The notes: generated from the sequence alone by a model not told the origin. Positions 45,605 to 59,201 are shown, counted from the stretch's first letter. The stretch: DNA of 64,000 nucleotides from Pieris napi (GCF_905475465.1 NC_062253.1:8618001-8682000); one strand, 5' to 3'. Made by a program: numbers and translations.

Positions 45605-47280
45605 CCGGACAAGGCTGGTAGTATTTTATAAGAACATAATGAAATACCGTCCCAAATTATATCAGTTTTATTTTGAATCAGTTGATATCTTGTCATCTAT
45701 TTTTCTGAGAAATTGTGAGTAAAAGCTATTCAAAATTTCTTTTAGATGTGCGTCATATAAATTTTTTCTTCGAATTGAATTTTCAAATATCAAGTTTGAT
45801 AAAGCTTCAATGATTATCGTTTTTCTTTTGTCTTTTTATCGTTTATTTCACTTACTATATTTGGAATCTGATAATCATGATTGGACATAAAAGTTTGTAA
45901 TGCCACTGTTAATACTACCAGTATCTTCAAATTGGATTTTCAATTATTCAAATTATAATTTGATAAACGCACTAACCTTCAATATAATCGTTAATGTAAT
46001 ATATTAATGTATGTCAAGGTCAAAATAATTGAGAAATATTGATGCACTTTGCTGCAATCAGACATTGCACTTGAGTAATTAAACAGTCGAATTACTTTCG
46101 TATATATTTATAATTGTTTAGATTAAGCAATGCCGAAGTAGTCATTATGATTATAAATGAAACATCGGGCCCGATAGAGTCCGATTCCGGGATTTATTCA
46201 TATTTTTTAATCAGTTGGTCCAAAGAAAATGACTCTAGGAATAATCGTTTTTTTAACTAAAGTACCTAACTCGACTCGACTCCACGTAATCTGGAAACAA
46301 CTTACTCAGAGAAAGTTTGTCATTCAATTGTATCCAAATGAAATGATTATCTTTTATTCAAGTCGCTAATCATTAACAAGGGTAATAAATATAAATGGTA
46401 AAAAATAAAAATCTTATAAAGATAAGAGATTAAAAAATAATGAATATGTATAATAAAAAAAATGTATTTATTCATTTTAAGTACATATTCATTACAATGT
46501 GTATCTGTCTGTATCTGTGTGTTGGGAATGGAATAGGATTTGTGCATTATTATGCACATTTACAGCAAATATTTATATAAATATAATGTTTATATAATAT
46601 ATAGTTTTTTGAATTATAAGGGTTTATATTTATGTATTTTCGCCTTATATAGTCTAGTGAATTACACGTCGTAAACATTTTTCAGGTTAAAAATGGTTTC
46701 ATTCCTCACGAAATAAGTCTCAGTTTTACTTTTACACAAACAATTTAGCTATGTAGACATAATTATATACAAGTGAATAATCCAGTTCTCCTTAAGGCTT
46801 GTAACAATAATGAATTCGGCACTGAAACTTGCAATAATTTATACAAGTTACAGATCTGTTACTCACCCTATAAGGCTCTGACCAATCTGAGTGGATAAAT
46901 TGTTCCCGATGACGAAACCAGTGAATCACGCATTGAATTCGCTGAAGCAAGACGATAAAAAAATCTGTTTCTTTGAATGTAAAATAATTCAGCACTTTTG
47001 AATTGAAGCTTGACTTTATATTTGCGTCTATTTCAAGGATAATTTTGATATACCAGGGTTAAACAATTAGTGTTTCGCTACTTGAATAATAGAAGTGTAT
47101 GGTTGGTGGACTTAGTTTCCGAACTTAGACTCTCACTAGGTCCGTTGTGCTTAAACAGAAGCGTTTAATATAATGTATGCGTTTTGCCATCGATTTTTTT
47201 TACGTTTATTGATTATTATTATTAAGTAAATAAAAGGGTTATTTTTTTTATTTATGTAATAGTAGTAGTTACCAATGTTG
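45605..47280. other. Intronic DNA, nothing firmly recognised
   Basis: A splice-bounded 25-codon stretch on the minus strand (46,865-46,945) was noted but not supported as an exon. The rest is AT-rich. Confidence 0.35.
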
Positions 47281-47614
47281 TATATGTCACCGTAAAATTG
47301 TAAAAACCGTTAGATTGTAATCTATCTCGCGAGATTATGAACTGTCGAAAGATTGTGAACCTCAGCGTACTGCTTACAATTTAACGTATTTTTATTTATA
47401 TATGGTGGCGTGGGGCATATTCTGTTTAACCAATCAGCGCGCGAGGTGCGATCCGTTTCACAATTTGACGGTTTCACTTCGTTAGATTACAATCTACCGA
47501 ATAATAATACGTTAAATTGTAAGCAGTTCGTTGAGGTTCACAATCTTTCGACAGTTTACAATCTCGCGAGATAGATTACAATCTAACGGTGTTTACAATT
47601 TAACGGTCACATAT
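47281..47614. mobile_element. Long-TIR MITE, copy 2
   Basis: The ends TATATGTCACCGTAAAATTG and CAATTTAACGGTCACATATA are inverted. The inner arms with GTTAGATTGTAATCTATCTC, the CTCGCGAGAT palindrome and GATTGTGAACCTC also pair. The central part differs from copy 1. Confidence 0.8.
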
Positions 47615-47619
47615 ACATC

Positions 47620-50600
47620 TAGTAGGTATATGTAATAACATTTACATGGTAAGTTCTAGAAGATGCTTGCAAATTTCGAATTCGATGTTTTTTTGCAAGC
47701 GAGCATTGCATTACACACTTAGATAAATATAACTTTTATTATTAATGGGATACGTCAGAGGCAACAAAGTTGCACATACTCCGAGCGTAGCCGTAACCTT
47801 ATTGCTATTAGTAAATCTATAAAGCATTTATACCAAAACTACACTTAATGACAATTACAACATAGGTATCAAATAAACGTATGTTCTATGCAATCTGAAG
47901 CCAGGTGTAGGGTTGTAGAGTCACTAATTTTTTTTAATTGATTTCAATAGTAGTAATAGACTCGATCGAAAGCTATACAAAAGGTCTCTTATTGCCCTAT
48001 GCCTCTTAAATCAGTCCATAAGTAATCGGGAATTTTATTCGCAGTTTGGTTGTGCAGTTAATGGACGGATTTGAAAATTCTGATTTTTAACACATGTAAA
48101 CATTTATGTATTCGAGTAATTATATCCATAACCATAACCATAACCATCCTTATGAACTTCTTAATACCTAGTTTTGAGGTTTGGCCAAGATTACGATCAG
48201 CCAAAGAACATTAGTCAAGTTTCTTGAATATTTTTTGCCACATTGATAAAAGCTTTATAAATAAGAAAATGTATATACTGAAACTATTATTATAAACGCA
48301 TTTAAATTTGTGAATCATTCGTTCACTTAAATTTATTAAGATCATAATTCTAATCAAGACTATTGGACCGTTAAATAAATAGGCACAAGTTTTCTAGTTA
48401 TAAGATTTATTCGCGAAACCGAAGTTTGTCCATGTTTATCGGACGATAAACTATAAATTACCAACCGAAGTTTTCCTTTTTGCATATTATTGATACTTTA
48501 CTGTCCCGATAGCTTATTTATACTAGTGTGTATACTATTGTATCTACCAAACTTTTTAGAAGACAAGTAATCCAGATCATTCCTTTTTTATTTTCTCCTT
48601 GATTTGCTCTGAGTGTTGTCGGCTTTTCGATCATTTGTATCGCCGTCATTTAATATAGTTGCATCTAATATGAAACACCACCAAAAAGGAAACACTTCTT
48701 TCTCTTTACGACTTAAATTAATAATTAATATTCGTTGTGTGACCTAGGCAGATAAAAAATCATTTTTTTTCTATTTCGCGCTCTGCTGACAACAAACTTA
48801 GTTACAATGTTTTTTCTTGCATGTGTCGTTTTGTTTTATTAAAACATACATATAATTCAATTCTTTGTTTGTTCAATGCTTTGTTTCATCGCATTCAGCC
48901 GAGATACAATCTCGCGGTCTGAATGCTGTATTGTCGATGACTTAGATAATATGTTAGCTGAAGTGTTTCGTAAGCTTTATCGACGCCAATTAATCGTAAT
49001 ATCTTGCGTGACAGTGGTTCCGACAAGCAACGCAACGGCTTCCCTCGTAAAAACACTATTGCTTAACTATTAGCAAAATTTGATTGACGATTCTATTTAA
49101 AAAAAAAACTAGTTATGTTCAAATTCATTTCACTTTGAATTGCTTTAGAAAGTGAGTGAGTTTGAACGTGTACGATGTATTTGCATGGTATTAAAGTTAG
49201 GACGGAAAACTTGTAGGCGCTAAATTCTTTTTTAAACCTTTTTGCATTTTAGAAATGAGTTGCACTAGTAGTTTGTGAAAGTCGACTGAGTTTTTTGTCA
49301 GTGTGCAGTTTTTAAACGAATACGTAATGAGGAAATATAGTAGTTTTGACGACGCTATATACTATATAAACAACAATAAAAATAATGTAATGTATAATAG
49401 AACTAATACATACATTTGAAATAAATAAAAGTGTAAACTGTAATTGTTTTAATTCAATGTTTTCCGAAATGTCAGTTAAATAAAAACGTAGCTGAATATC
49501 GCATCGTTACGCCCTTTAGAATTAACGGAACAAAAAAGCGTCGTCATTCCTAGACAAAGCCATTCATTTGCTGGGTGTTGTCTGCGTATTGGATTAGCAA
49601 AAAGCCAATAAGTAATTAGTGCGGCCTTGATCTCCATCGGTGACCTGTCATGTGTCCCACTTGCGATATTATAATTCAGGTTTGATTTAGCGTGATAAAT
49701 AGAGCGTAATGGCGTGGATGACGGCTGATTTTAATGTTTGAGAGATGTTTTTTAATTAAACACCTATACTGGATACAACATAAATATATTATAATACAAT
49801 GCGTACTTATTAAACGTGTTTAGTCTGAATTATTGAATAAAATTAAAAGAATTTAAATAGTTTTGATTTTCATTTGTTCACTATTTGCACCTAGTATATC
49901 TATGTTATTTTACGTAGTAAAAATTTTACCTTATGTCCTTACGTGCCTATTAAGTTACCTATTGATTTATGTGATGTAGCTAAAACCGCAAAACTATTTA
50001 ATAATTTTAACAAAAATTTACTTACTAGAAAAACTTTAAATGAATATCCCTCGAATTTTGCAAAAATTTGTAATTAATTTAATTACCTTATTGTTTGACT
50101 TGAGTTTTTGAATCTAATGTAATGGTGTTTCATAGAATATTAACTAAAGGAAATTCTTTATTTCAAAATAACGCGAAAATAGAAAGAAAAGGTTGCCCAT
50201 TGAGAAATGTTTTAAATTGTATGTTTTTCTCTAATGTGTATACCTATATGTATTAGGAGCACTGAATTGACCTATTTACTGGGCCGAAAAAATATCATGA
50301 GAGATATATATACAACATAGTTAAAATTGAGGCTTTTAAAAGCTTACAAAAATTATTAATACAAGATGCGAAAAAGATTTCAAGTGACATTAAGTAAGTT
50401 ACATCTTTAAATATCAAAGTTTTCTTGAACAGTAAGTTTGAATCTATAAAAGAAGACCTAGTCTTCTATTCGCCGACCAGATTTATCTATTACAGGCCAT
50501 CTAATCCAGACAATCGTGGCTATACAAACTATGGCTTTATAGAAAAATATAGTGATATATTTGTTAAATATAATATTTTTAACAAAGATGTGACTGCAAC

Positions 50601-51540
50601 TGCAATATCATGTATGTAGCTTAGACAACGTTACTGCGTAGTACTGCATACGTATGACCGCAGTCGGCCCCCGGAAAATAATTAGTAGCAACCGGCTCTT
50701 GATTTTAAATTTTATATACAGCCGGAATCTTAACCACGTTCTATGACGCATTTATAAATATGTAATTGCTTGGAAGGTCATTATTACGCCAAGGCCGACA
50801 CACAGATATTAAACCAGTTTTGTGACCACTGAGGAAATTCCTTAGGGGGTCATACATTCTAATTTTTTTATGAAATAAGCTAAAAAAATAAATAAACAAT
50901 AAGTTTTTCTAAAGTTTATTTCTATGAACTATGATAATATTTAAATTATTTATGTGTCACACTTAAATATCACTAACTGCGTAATATCTCAAGTATGTTC
51001 TATTTTATTTCATGCTTTAAGCTGAATATTATTCATATTAAAATATATATATTATAATGATCAATGCATCTTAGAATTTAGAATTTATTATAAATATATG
51101 TATTATTTTTATTACCACTAATTTTCGAGAATTTAAGAAAGCTTTATAATATTGTGTGTGATTTAGATAATACTTGAGGTAGTTAATGTTTTGAAAGACA
51201 GTTTTTTTTATAATTAGTAAAGAATTAAATTAATTGACAAGTAAAATATAGAAACTAACCTAACTATATGAGCTTTTTAACGTCAGAAGATAAATCACTC
51301 GCTTTACGAGTTCCAACGACAACGACAATGTATAATGGGATGGTTTGTTTTGATTTTACCAATTTTATACTTTGTTATGCATGATTTAGTTGTGATATTT
51401 GGGTGTTTCTAATATTTGTATACGCTTACAATTAATTTCAAATGCAAAAAAATTTTTGTATGTACGTATAAGTGAATATCATCGTAATAATATATTATTT
51501 CAGTTTTCTGATTATGCAACGAATTTTAAATATATATATA
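47620..51540. other. Intronic DNA with one imperfect hairpin
   Basis: GCATTCAG and CTGAATGC near 48,891-48,926 form a short imperfect hairpin with GAGAT/ATCTC inside. (CCATAA)n lies at about 48,125-48,147. Short frames (48,876-49,073; 50,425-50,619) have no recognisable domain. Confidence 0.35.
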
Positions 51541-51581
51541 TATACATATATACTACTTAACTTACTTACTTACTTACTTAC
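51541..51581. repeat. Microsatellites: TA-rich run and (TTAC)n
   Basis: ATATATATACATATATAC is followed by five to six TTAC units. Confidence 0.8.
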
Positions 51582-51584
51582 AAA

Positions 51585-53120
51585 TTATAACACTTTCTCT
51601 ATTTTAAATAAAAATTTGTATTTTAATAATAATTCTTTTTATATGATGTAGTATTTGGTAGGTTTTTTAGGCCTGTATACAGTATGTAACATTGTAATTT
51701 AATAATATTATATTGGAAAAATACTTGTTTTTGGCGTTGACTATAAAAAACTGTAGTATGGAGAATAAATTATTTAATTCTGTTATAAATTCTGGCAAAG
51801 CCTGTGCGTTTGCCACCTGATTTACCAAAAAACAAACACCAAAGGGGTGTAGAAAACATCCAAATCTGCGTGTTTCATTGGTTAGATTATTTCCTTGAGG
51901 TAAAAGTGTATTATGACTAAGCCACGGAGTCTTTGGGAGTAATCATTAATCAACTTAGGCTCGGAAAAAGTGGCCTAGATTTAAAGGTAAGAGAAAGTTA
52001 AGATCAATACTGATACGTAAGAATAGTAGTATTATTAATAATTTATTTAGAGGTGTTGTTCTAGGCCAGTGTAATTAGGCTGATACTTTTTATACGTGTG
52101 TTTTAGTTGAATTGAAAGCTTCAATCAGTTGAAGAATATAAAAACATGAATCAGTTAAACAACATGTTTGTGTGTTATTAATATAGCGATAATGCGAAGG
52201 ATTCATGCTATTCAATAAATTATTTTACAGATTTGTATTAATTTATAAAAAAATCTTTTAGTGTTTTTTTTATAGTGTCAAATATTCGTGTATTTATGAA
52301 CGTTGCTTCAAAATGGAACTAAATTTAAATTTACATACTTTAAGATCTTAAATCACATACGTAGAACAGACGAGAATAATTGGGTATTAATTTCTTTTTA
52401 AATTGTAAAGGCGAAAGACAAATATAACTGAAAGTGTATTTAATTATCTCTAAAAACAAACCTGCCGACGGATCGGTCGGTCGGTATACCGAGATACGCT
52501 TTACACTCCGATTTTTTCATATTCTCTTAAGATCGCAAGTCTAATGGAGGCTACTCAAACACTTTGGCCTAAATTAAGACAATTTAAATCTTACCTAATA
52601 TATTTACTTTTACTAATATATTTAACATAAGAAAGTGTCCAATAACACAACTTACCATCTCTATAAGGGCGAGAAATGTGAACTGCAACATGAATAATTC
52701 GCAACCAAATATACCTAAAGATACCATATTATGATATAATATGATAATATTTCTGATTAAATGATTTCGTCGGAATGTCACCGCTATTAGAATATTTAAT
52801 CAATTAATAATAAGTCGTATTCGCGAAATTCCACGACATTAAATATTTGTCGTGGCTAAAAGCATATTGATTAAGTAGACATATTTGTCTAGATACCTGC
52901 CCCGCTGTCTGCCCGAGACTAGTTGGGCGTTGCCGGACGAGGTCCATTTTATCAATCACGCCATTTTTCAACGCGATCTATTGTGACTAACAAGTTCGAG
53001 TTGAAATACAGTTGCTACACACGTAAACGTTTTGGAATAAATAAACTACTATGCACATATATAACTAGCTATGCACAAGAGTTTCAATATTGCATTTACA
53101 GTATATATTTAGATATACAT
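51585..53120. other. Intronic DNA, nothing recognised
   Basis: A GC-richer patch at 52,890-52,960 was not identified. The rest is AT-rich. Confidence 0.4.
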
Positions 53121-53126
53121 ATATGT

Positions 53127-53547
53127 ACTAGCTGGCCTGGCGAACATCGTACCGCCTCACAGTCGATTCTTATTTTTTTTTAATACTTATTGTGCTATTC
53201 GGGACACCGATCTAGCTAGTAAGATAAAAAAAAGAAAGGTGATAAGACAACAAATACATTATGTCAAAAAATAAAAATTTACCTTCCCGGAACCCCTCCA
53301 CTAACACTTGAACTTTATGATATGGTATTAAAGTTCAAATTGCCTTTAATTATTATTACGAATATTTTGTATGGGAATATAGAAAAGTGTTGTTTTAGAC
53401 ATTTTCATTCAATTTTTTTTAATGAATAACCATCCCCGTATTTCAAGGAATATTATAAAAAAAGAATCAGACAAATCGATCAAGCCGTTTTCACGTTATG
53501 TCGTGACAACGGAAAACGGGTTTCATTTTTATATATATAATAGATAT
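53127..53547 (+). repeat. TA-tailed interspersed repeat, family A, copy 2
   Basis: It closely matches 6161-6589 from ACTAGCTGGCCTGGCGAACA to CAACGGAAAACGGGTTTCAT with a TATATATAATAGATATAGAT tail. Confidence 0.65.
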
Positions 53548-53993
53548 AGATATATGAAGCATTTGTTAAATTTTGTATTAAAAGTATATACACAATGTGA
53601 AATATGATTGTTTAATCACGTTCCCTGCTGCGGCTTGCTTGCAGTGCCCATATCCCTTTCGTTCTTTTTTATTCTGTGATCGGAACAATAGAGTGTGTTG
53701 AAAATTTAATGAGTATTTGTTGTATTTTAATGCTCGCTAATTCTAAATACTAATCGCAATATAATTGACTTATATAATATTTATTCTTAATCGTATATTA
53801 CACATTAAATTTAATTCAATTCAAATATCTAGAAAAATATATTGAATATGTCGTTATTACCTACTTATATTATTCTATTCGAAATTGTTTGTCTGTCTTA
53901 ATCACACAATTATTTCTACAAAATGTAAATCTAAAAAATCTCTACAGCATTGTTACAATTTCATATTTTACGCAGACGTAATGTTATAGTATA

Positions 53994-54482
53994 AGATCCC
54001 GCTATACAACGACCTTCACCGAGATGCTTATTTAATGAAACTTATTTTATATTTATTTTAATATGTCAATAAATATAATCCATATGGGTTGCCTAGCAAA
54101 TTTCAGTCCAGAGTATGTTTAATTAATATTTAAAAAAAAAATTTTTTTTATAATTTGCATGTAGTAAATTTTTTGAACTTTTTTCAATCAATATTTTTAA
54201 TCAGGGTAGTATTATATATGTATCACTATAACCTTCTTTTATACTAAAGATGTATATATACTTTAGTGTCACATAAAAAATATACACATAAATAATTAAT
54301 TGCTTAAAAACAACCTAACGTTTGCATATTCTATGGGCTTCATACTTTCGATTGGTATAGAATTTATCTAATAATCATACCGGTTAAATGTTTAAAAAAT
54401 TTTTTTTTTTTTAATTAATTAAACATACTCTGGACTGAAATTTGCTAGGCAACCCATATGGATTATATTGATAGCGGGATCT
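53994..54482. mobile_element. Foldback MITE, TA-flanked
   Basis: The ends AGATCCCGCTAT and ATAGCGGGATCT have TA on both sides. Longer inner arms (ATATAATCCATATGGGTTGC through CAGAGTATGTTTAATTAAT) pair with 54,410-54,475. A block at 54,006-54,064 near the left tip has no mirror, so the two sides are unequal. Confidence 0.8.
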
Positions 54483-54621
54483 TAGACCATTACGACTTTG
54501 TTAAATTCATGGGAAAGCTACAATATATATTTATATGAAACATTCAAATAGGTGTTTTTATATCCCAGTTAAAGCTCTTTTCCGCGAGTTATTTCGTTCA
54601 TACTGTGATATTCTATAATTA

Positions 54622-55687
54622 GACCAGTGCCGATAATTTTTGAAACCAAAAAAAATTACAGTAGGATGAAACCCATTAGAAAAGGAGGGGAATATGATCA
54701 AAATGAAAGGAAAAATAAATTACGGTCGATCTGAGGTCGGGAAGGGGTAGGGGGGGTTAGTTTTAAGGGTAAAAAACGGTTTATCTCGATTTCCGGCAAA
54801 ACTAAAAGTCCTATCGAAGAAAGTTAAATGGCAAAGTTGTAGGTAATAAAAAGATCTAAAACTTTTGTACTCACACATTTTTCACATAAACTCAAAATGT
54901 ATGTGAAAAATTCAAAAAACCAAGTTTTTGGTTTTTAATTTTTATCTTTTACAAAAATAATTTTTTTTTAACGAAATTTGGGGAAAACTTACCTTTCTAT
55001 GTCCCAAATACGCTGTAATTTATTTGATTAAAAACATTTATTTGTTCACCTTATTTTGAATTAATATCGAAAAAACACCCTAATTTTCAATCGAAAATTC
55101 TGACGTCAAAATTTCAGCTTTTTTCAAAAAGTTGGTGTGCTTTCAGTTCGTTGAAATCTCTACTTTCCTATGGTAAAAAAATATATATATATTACCATAG
55201 TAAATCTTCTCAGAAAACTGAAAATTAGGGTGTTTTTTCGATATTAATACAAAATAAGGTGAACAAATACTTATTTTTAATCAAATAAATTACAGTGTAT
55301 TTAGGACATAGAAAGGTAAGTTTTCACCAAATTTCGTTAAATAAAAAATATTTTTGTTAAAGATAAAAATAAAAAACCAAAAACTTGGTTTTTTGAATTT
55401 TTCACATAAATTTTGAGGTTATGTGAAAAATGTGTGAATACAAAAGTTGTAGATCTTTTTATTACCTCCAACTTTGCCATTTAACTTTCTTCGATAGGAC
55501 TTTTAGTTTTGCCGGAAATCGAGATAACCCGTTGTTTACCCTCAAAACTCCCCCCCTACCCCTTCCCGACCTCAGATCGACCGTAATTTATTTTTCCTTT
55601 CATTTTGATCATATTCCCCTCCTATTCTAATGGGTTTCATCCTACTGTAATTTTTTTCACTTTTTATTTATTTTAAAGGCTATCTAA
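54622..55687. mobile_element. Foldback element, copy 2, inverted and shortened
   Basis: The left tip GACCAGTGCCGATAATTTTT equals the right tip of copy 1 (2113-3547), so the copy is inverted. The left arm (54,652-55,219) is nearly complete. The right arm (about 55,220-55,658) lacks its innermost part and the central spacer, and the right tip breaks off after AAAGGCTATCT. The frame at 55,430-55,630 is the counterpart of 3293-3493 and not a gene. Confidence 0.85.
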
Positions 55688-55689
55688 CA

Positions 55690-56360
55690 ACAACAAAAAA
55701 TTACTCCGATTCAATAGTTTGGTATTAAAATAATATTATCGAAGCTTATCATAAGACAGAAATCTTTTCATAACAATTAATATCTAAAGTATTGACATTA
55801 ACTGCAGGTCGTTGACATCGCCTTCGAGAGTCCGTACGCCATTCATAATGCAATAATTGCATTGATAACTAACCGTTATTAAATGAAAGAACCATTCAGA
55901 GGTTATTTCATCCTTAAAATTAAACTTAAAAAAATACTTTTGCATAATTTTGACTTTCTAGTATTGTAACGTATTTCTAGTATTCTAATAAGTAACAGAA
56001 TTTTTACTATGTATAGACGAAATAATATTAACGACTTCTAAAATCATTGCAGATAGCTCATGAGTGCTTGATTTTTGAGAAGATATAAAATAAAATATAC
56101 ATATTTAATCTCATTAACATTTGAATAAATATTTTAATTAAATTTTGCTTTAGATATTTATCTAACAATGGAGAAGTCTATACATTTGAATTAACATAAC
56201 AATATGAAAATCTGATGTAAATTGGCTTATGATAAAAAGAATATCTTTATTAATTTAGCGGCTTGATATTCATTATATTAAAAACAAATATTTTGTTGGT
56301 GATGAAAAGCCCAGTTGGGGTACATCGATTCATGGTAAAATAATGCTTAATAATATATAT
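55690..56360. other. Intronic DNA, nothing recognised
   Basis: AT-rich without supported features. Confidence 0.45.
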
Positions 56361-56363
56361 TAT

Positions 56364-56459
56364 ACTAGTGGACCCGACAATCCGAAAATCGGTCCAGTCG
56401 TTTGAGAGAAGTTCAGTGACATACACACTCACAGAAGAATTATATATTATATAAAGATA
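56364..56459 (+). repeat. Family B repeat, internally deleted copy
   Basis: It begins ACTAGTGGACCCGACA, jumps to AAAATCGGTCCAGTCGTTTG and ends with the TATATAAAGAT tail. The deletion removes about 130 bases relative to 36,976-37,200. Confidence 0.65.
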
Positions 56460-56699
56460 TTAATGAATCAAACATTTGATCTTAAGTGTTTAGTGTATTA
56501 AATTGACATTTACTGTAACATAGCGGTGAAATTGTATACTTGCTATTTACAATTTCCGTCGTTTTAATTGCCGATATTCAAATGTCTCAATTAACACTAG
56601 AATATAAAGCTCAGTGATTGGCAACTTTACTGGCCATTCGAAGATACTATCAAATTAGATACACACTTTTATTTTATTGAAGCAATTTATTGAGTAGAA

Positions 56700-57050
56700 T
56701 TGCTATGAGATGGAAAGATTTCTAAATTTCACCAACATCACCTTGATGGCTGGAAGTCTTCCACAGTCCGTTTCACAAGGCATTTTCTTTTGTAAACTAG
56801 AGAACTGTGGAATCGACTTCCGGTGGAGGTCTTCCTTGAGAGATACGACTCCAAATGTTAAAAATTCGAGTGTACTCCTCCCTCAGAGACCGGCACCCTG
56901 AGTGATACGACTCCCAACTGTTCAAAATTCGAGTGTACTCCTCCCTTAAAGGCCGGCAAGGCATCCACTATAAATGGGTGTCTATGGGCTGCGATGACTG
57001 CCCTTTTTGGGCGTACCGCAGGCTCGTTTTATATATAAAAAAAAAATAAA
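56700..57050 (+). mobile_element. LINE 3' end
   Basis: It has remnants of a reverse-transcriptase C-terminus (…NCGIDFRWRSSLRDTTPNVK). A 60-70 base direct repeat follows (GATACGACTCC…TTCAAAATTCGAGTGTACTCCTCCC twice), then GGGCTGCGATGACTGCCCTT, GCGTACCGCAGGCTCGTTT and an A-rich tail. It is 5' truncated. Confidence 0.6.
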
Positions 57051-57140
57051 CAAAGGAATACAAAAGAAAAATATAATATGATTTTTAAGTCGTTGGTTTA
57101 TCTTCTGTGTATGTTTGTTTGTAGCAAAAGTTATATATTT

Positions 57141-57393
57141 TCAGTATACAAAAGCTGGGATACAATAATTTATTTTTACTTCTGAGACGCTTAAAGGCTT
57201 ATCAGGCGATTGCGGTCTTCTGCAAGCTATTTTTGTAGAAGTTGGTTGAGCACTTAAACTCGTTTTTTTATACGGCATATTAAAGTTATATTTAGTGTTT
57301 ATTAGACCAGGATTTAACCCAGATTGAGTGGTTTGGGCCTGTGATATTCTTTGGAATGCATGCAACGATTTGGTTTGCGAAGAATTGACTGTG
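57141..57393 (-). CDS. Exon-like reading frame, unknown protein C-terminus
   Basis: On the minus strand an acceptor-like TATTTTTCACAG is followed by about 83 codons. They read NSSQTKSLHAFQRISQAQTT … NMPYKKTSLSAQPTSTKIAC … KPLSVSEVKINYCIPAFVY-stop. The composition (Ser, Thr, Gln, Lys, few Leu) and lack of stops look coding. There is no in-frame ATG at the upstream edge, which fits a terminal exon or a gene fragment. No AATAAA was seen close downstream. No family was recognised. Confidence 0.35.
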
Positions 57394-57399
57394 AAAAAT

Positions 57400-58300
57400 A
57401 TATAGGGTGTCTCAGTAAGAGTGCACTTTTTAATTTTTAAATAAAGACACGTATTTTATGACAGAGTTCTGATATTTTTATTGCATTGTAAAGAGAGAAA
57501 AAAAAAGAAAAAAATAATAAATAAGAAATCAGTCTGAAATCAACCTCAACGTCTCAGAGACACGTGTATCTAGTTGTAGATACAAAATTACAAGACCTGT
57601 TGCAATTGTTATAATTCAATTAAATTCTATACTATGTTACGGTTAATTAAGTTGTAAGGTTTCTATGTGACATAGATTATAGAAATACGATATTTAAAAA
57701 AAAGTATGTTTGTCTACTTTTATTATGGTAATTATTATTATATTTTTGAGCCGAGTATGTATATTTTATAGTAGTGACGGTCATGGATAAAGCGTTGAAC
57801 TGTTTCCGTGACAGACAAATAACGTTTAAAAAAATCAAATTATTATGCAACAGTCTAATATATATATTTAGTCAGTCTGTAGTGTATTTAACACTACAGA
57901 CTGACTTAACATATGTATATAATAATTTTGAGTGTTTAACACATACATTTGTTATTGATTATTCTCGGAACGTGACCAAATTTTTCGTGGTGGGGAAAAA
58001 TTCAAACATTCTGATATTTTTGTTAGTACCAACATTTGAAAACGAGCAGTGCTATTGACAGTGTGGTAACAGTGCAGTGACGGTTAATATAATCTGTTAG
58101 CCGGAGTGGGTTTAGGGTATGGGATTGAGAGACCTACCGCTAGTATTATTATTATATATTCCTGTATGTCAAATAAGTGTTAAATTTTGAGTCATAGTTC
58201 TAAGACGTGAACTTGAAAGGTCCTGTATACAATAACTGTAGGCGCTTTTATTTTGAAATTAGAAAATGCACTCTATTACTATTTGTCTTACTTTGCCTGC
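57400..58300. other. Intronic DNA with one element end and one hairpin
   Basis: TATAGGGTGTCTCAGTAAGA at 57,402 resembles a mariner-type MITE tip, but no partner end was found. Bases 57,870-57,885 and 57,891-57,906 form a perfect 16 bp hairpin with loop ATTTA. Confidence 0.45.
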
Positions 58301-58302
58301 AT

Positions 58303-58412
58303 CTCTGTGTTGGCCTAGTGGCTTCAGCGTGCGCCTCTCATAACATCGTTAGGAAACCGACATGTCTTAGACCAAAAAAAAAACAGCGGTGCTACGCCAC
58401 TGTTTTTTTTGC
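58303..58412 (+). mobile_element. SINE, internally deleted
   Basis: The head TGTTGGCCTAGTGGCTTCAG is joined to AGGAAACCGACATGTCTTAG and GGTGCTACGCCACTGTTTTTTTT. The B box and body are missing. Confidence 0.6.
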
Positions 58413-58414
58413 CT

Positions 58415-59140
58415 GCATCTCATCTTGCCAATAAACAGTTTTAGTCATTTCACCAATTTTGTTCTATATTTGTAGCCATTCACTAGCGTTTATTAAGCTC
58501 TCTCAAATATAGAAAGCTAATTATAAATTATAATCTTCTAATATTAATAACATTAAGTGTTGTAATAATATGTTGGATATATAATAATAGAACTTTACTT
58601 CTGTTCCAGGTACTATGACAGTCTACACTGCACATTGTGAGTCGAATTTTTCAAAATGACGCCGTTTGATGAGCTATTCTCACATATTAATACAGTACAA
58701 GTCAACGATACAATTACGCTAACCGCTTAAATTAAAGTAGCAATGATAAAAACCTTAATCGATTTTTCAGTCCTATTCACTCGATCTGAATACAATCTAT
58801 TTTTAGTACTTATACAATTTTTATTGCATACAGTGTCTCGTCAATAAGCGTCATTTTATATACAAATATTTTGACACAATTACGCTTTAGCTCACTTTAT
58901 TAGGATCTTTCCAGGGTTTTGAATTGAGAATTCGCTTTATCTAGCGTTAAATAAGTGTCGCCAGGCAATGCTCCCGCCAAGAAGCATAGCAGATCAAGCC
59001 TCAGGGTTTGAAGGTCTACATGATGCGACTAATGGCAAGGCTAAAAATTGTGGCTATGTATATTAACAGTTTTCGTCTTATAGTTTGTAACGTTATTAAT
59101 CTTAGATGTAAAATGGTAGTTATTTGGTTCTTTTACTATA
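58415..59140. other. Intronic DNA, nothing recognised
   Basis: No supported feature. Confidence 0.45.
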
Positions 59141-59143
59141 GTA

Positions 59144-59201
59144 GCGCCATCTTGTGTTGAGTAGCCGAGTATAATATAGTCCGTTAAATCATAGATGGCG
59201 C
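59144..59201. promoter_or_regulatory. Pair of convergent CTCF-core-like sites
   Basis: GCGCCATCT (59,144-59,152) and AGATGGCGC (59,193-59,201) lie 500 bases left of the tRNA gene. On its motif strand the first matches 12 of 14 positions of CCASYAGRKGGCRS. Function is inferred. Confidence 0.3.

Noticed and set aside
46865..46945. Minus-strand stretch with acceptor TCTTGCTTCAG and donor GTGAGT
   Set aside because: Splice signals are good but the 25-codon peptide is unremarkable and no neighbouring exons were found.
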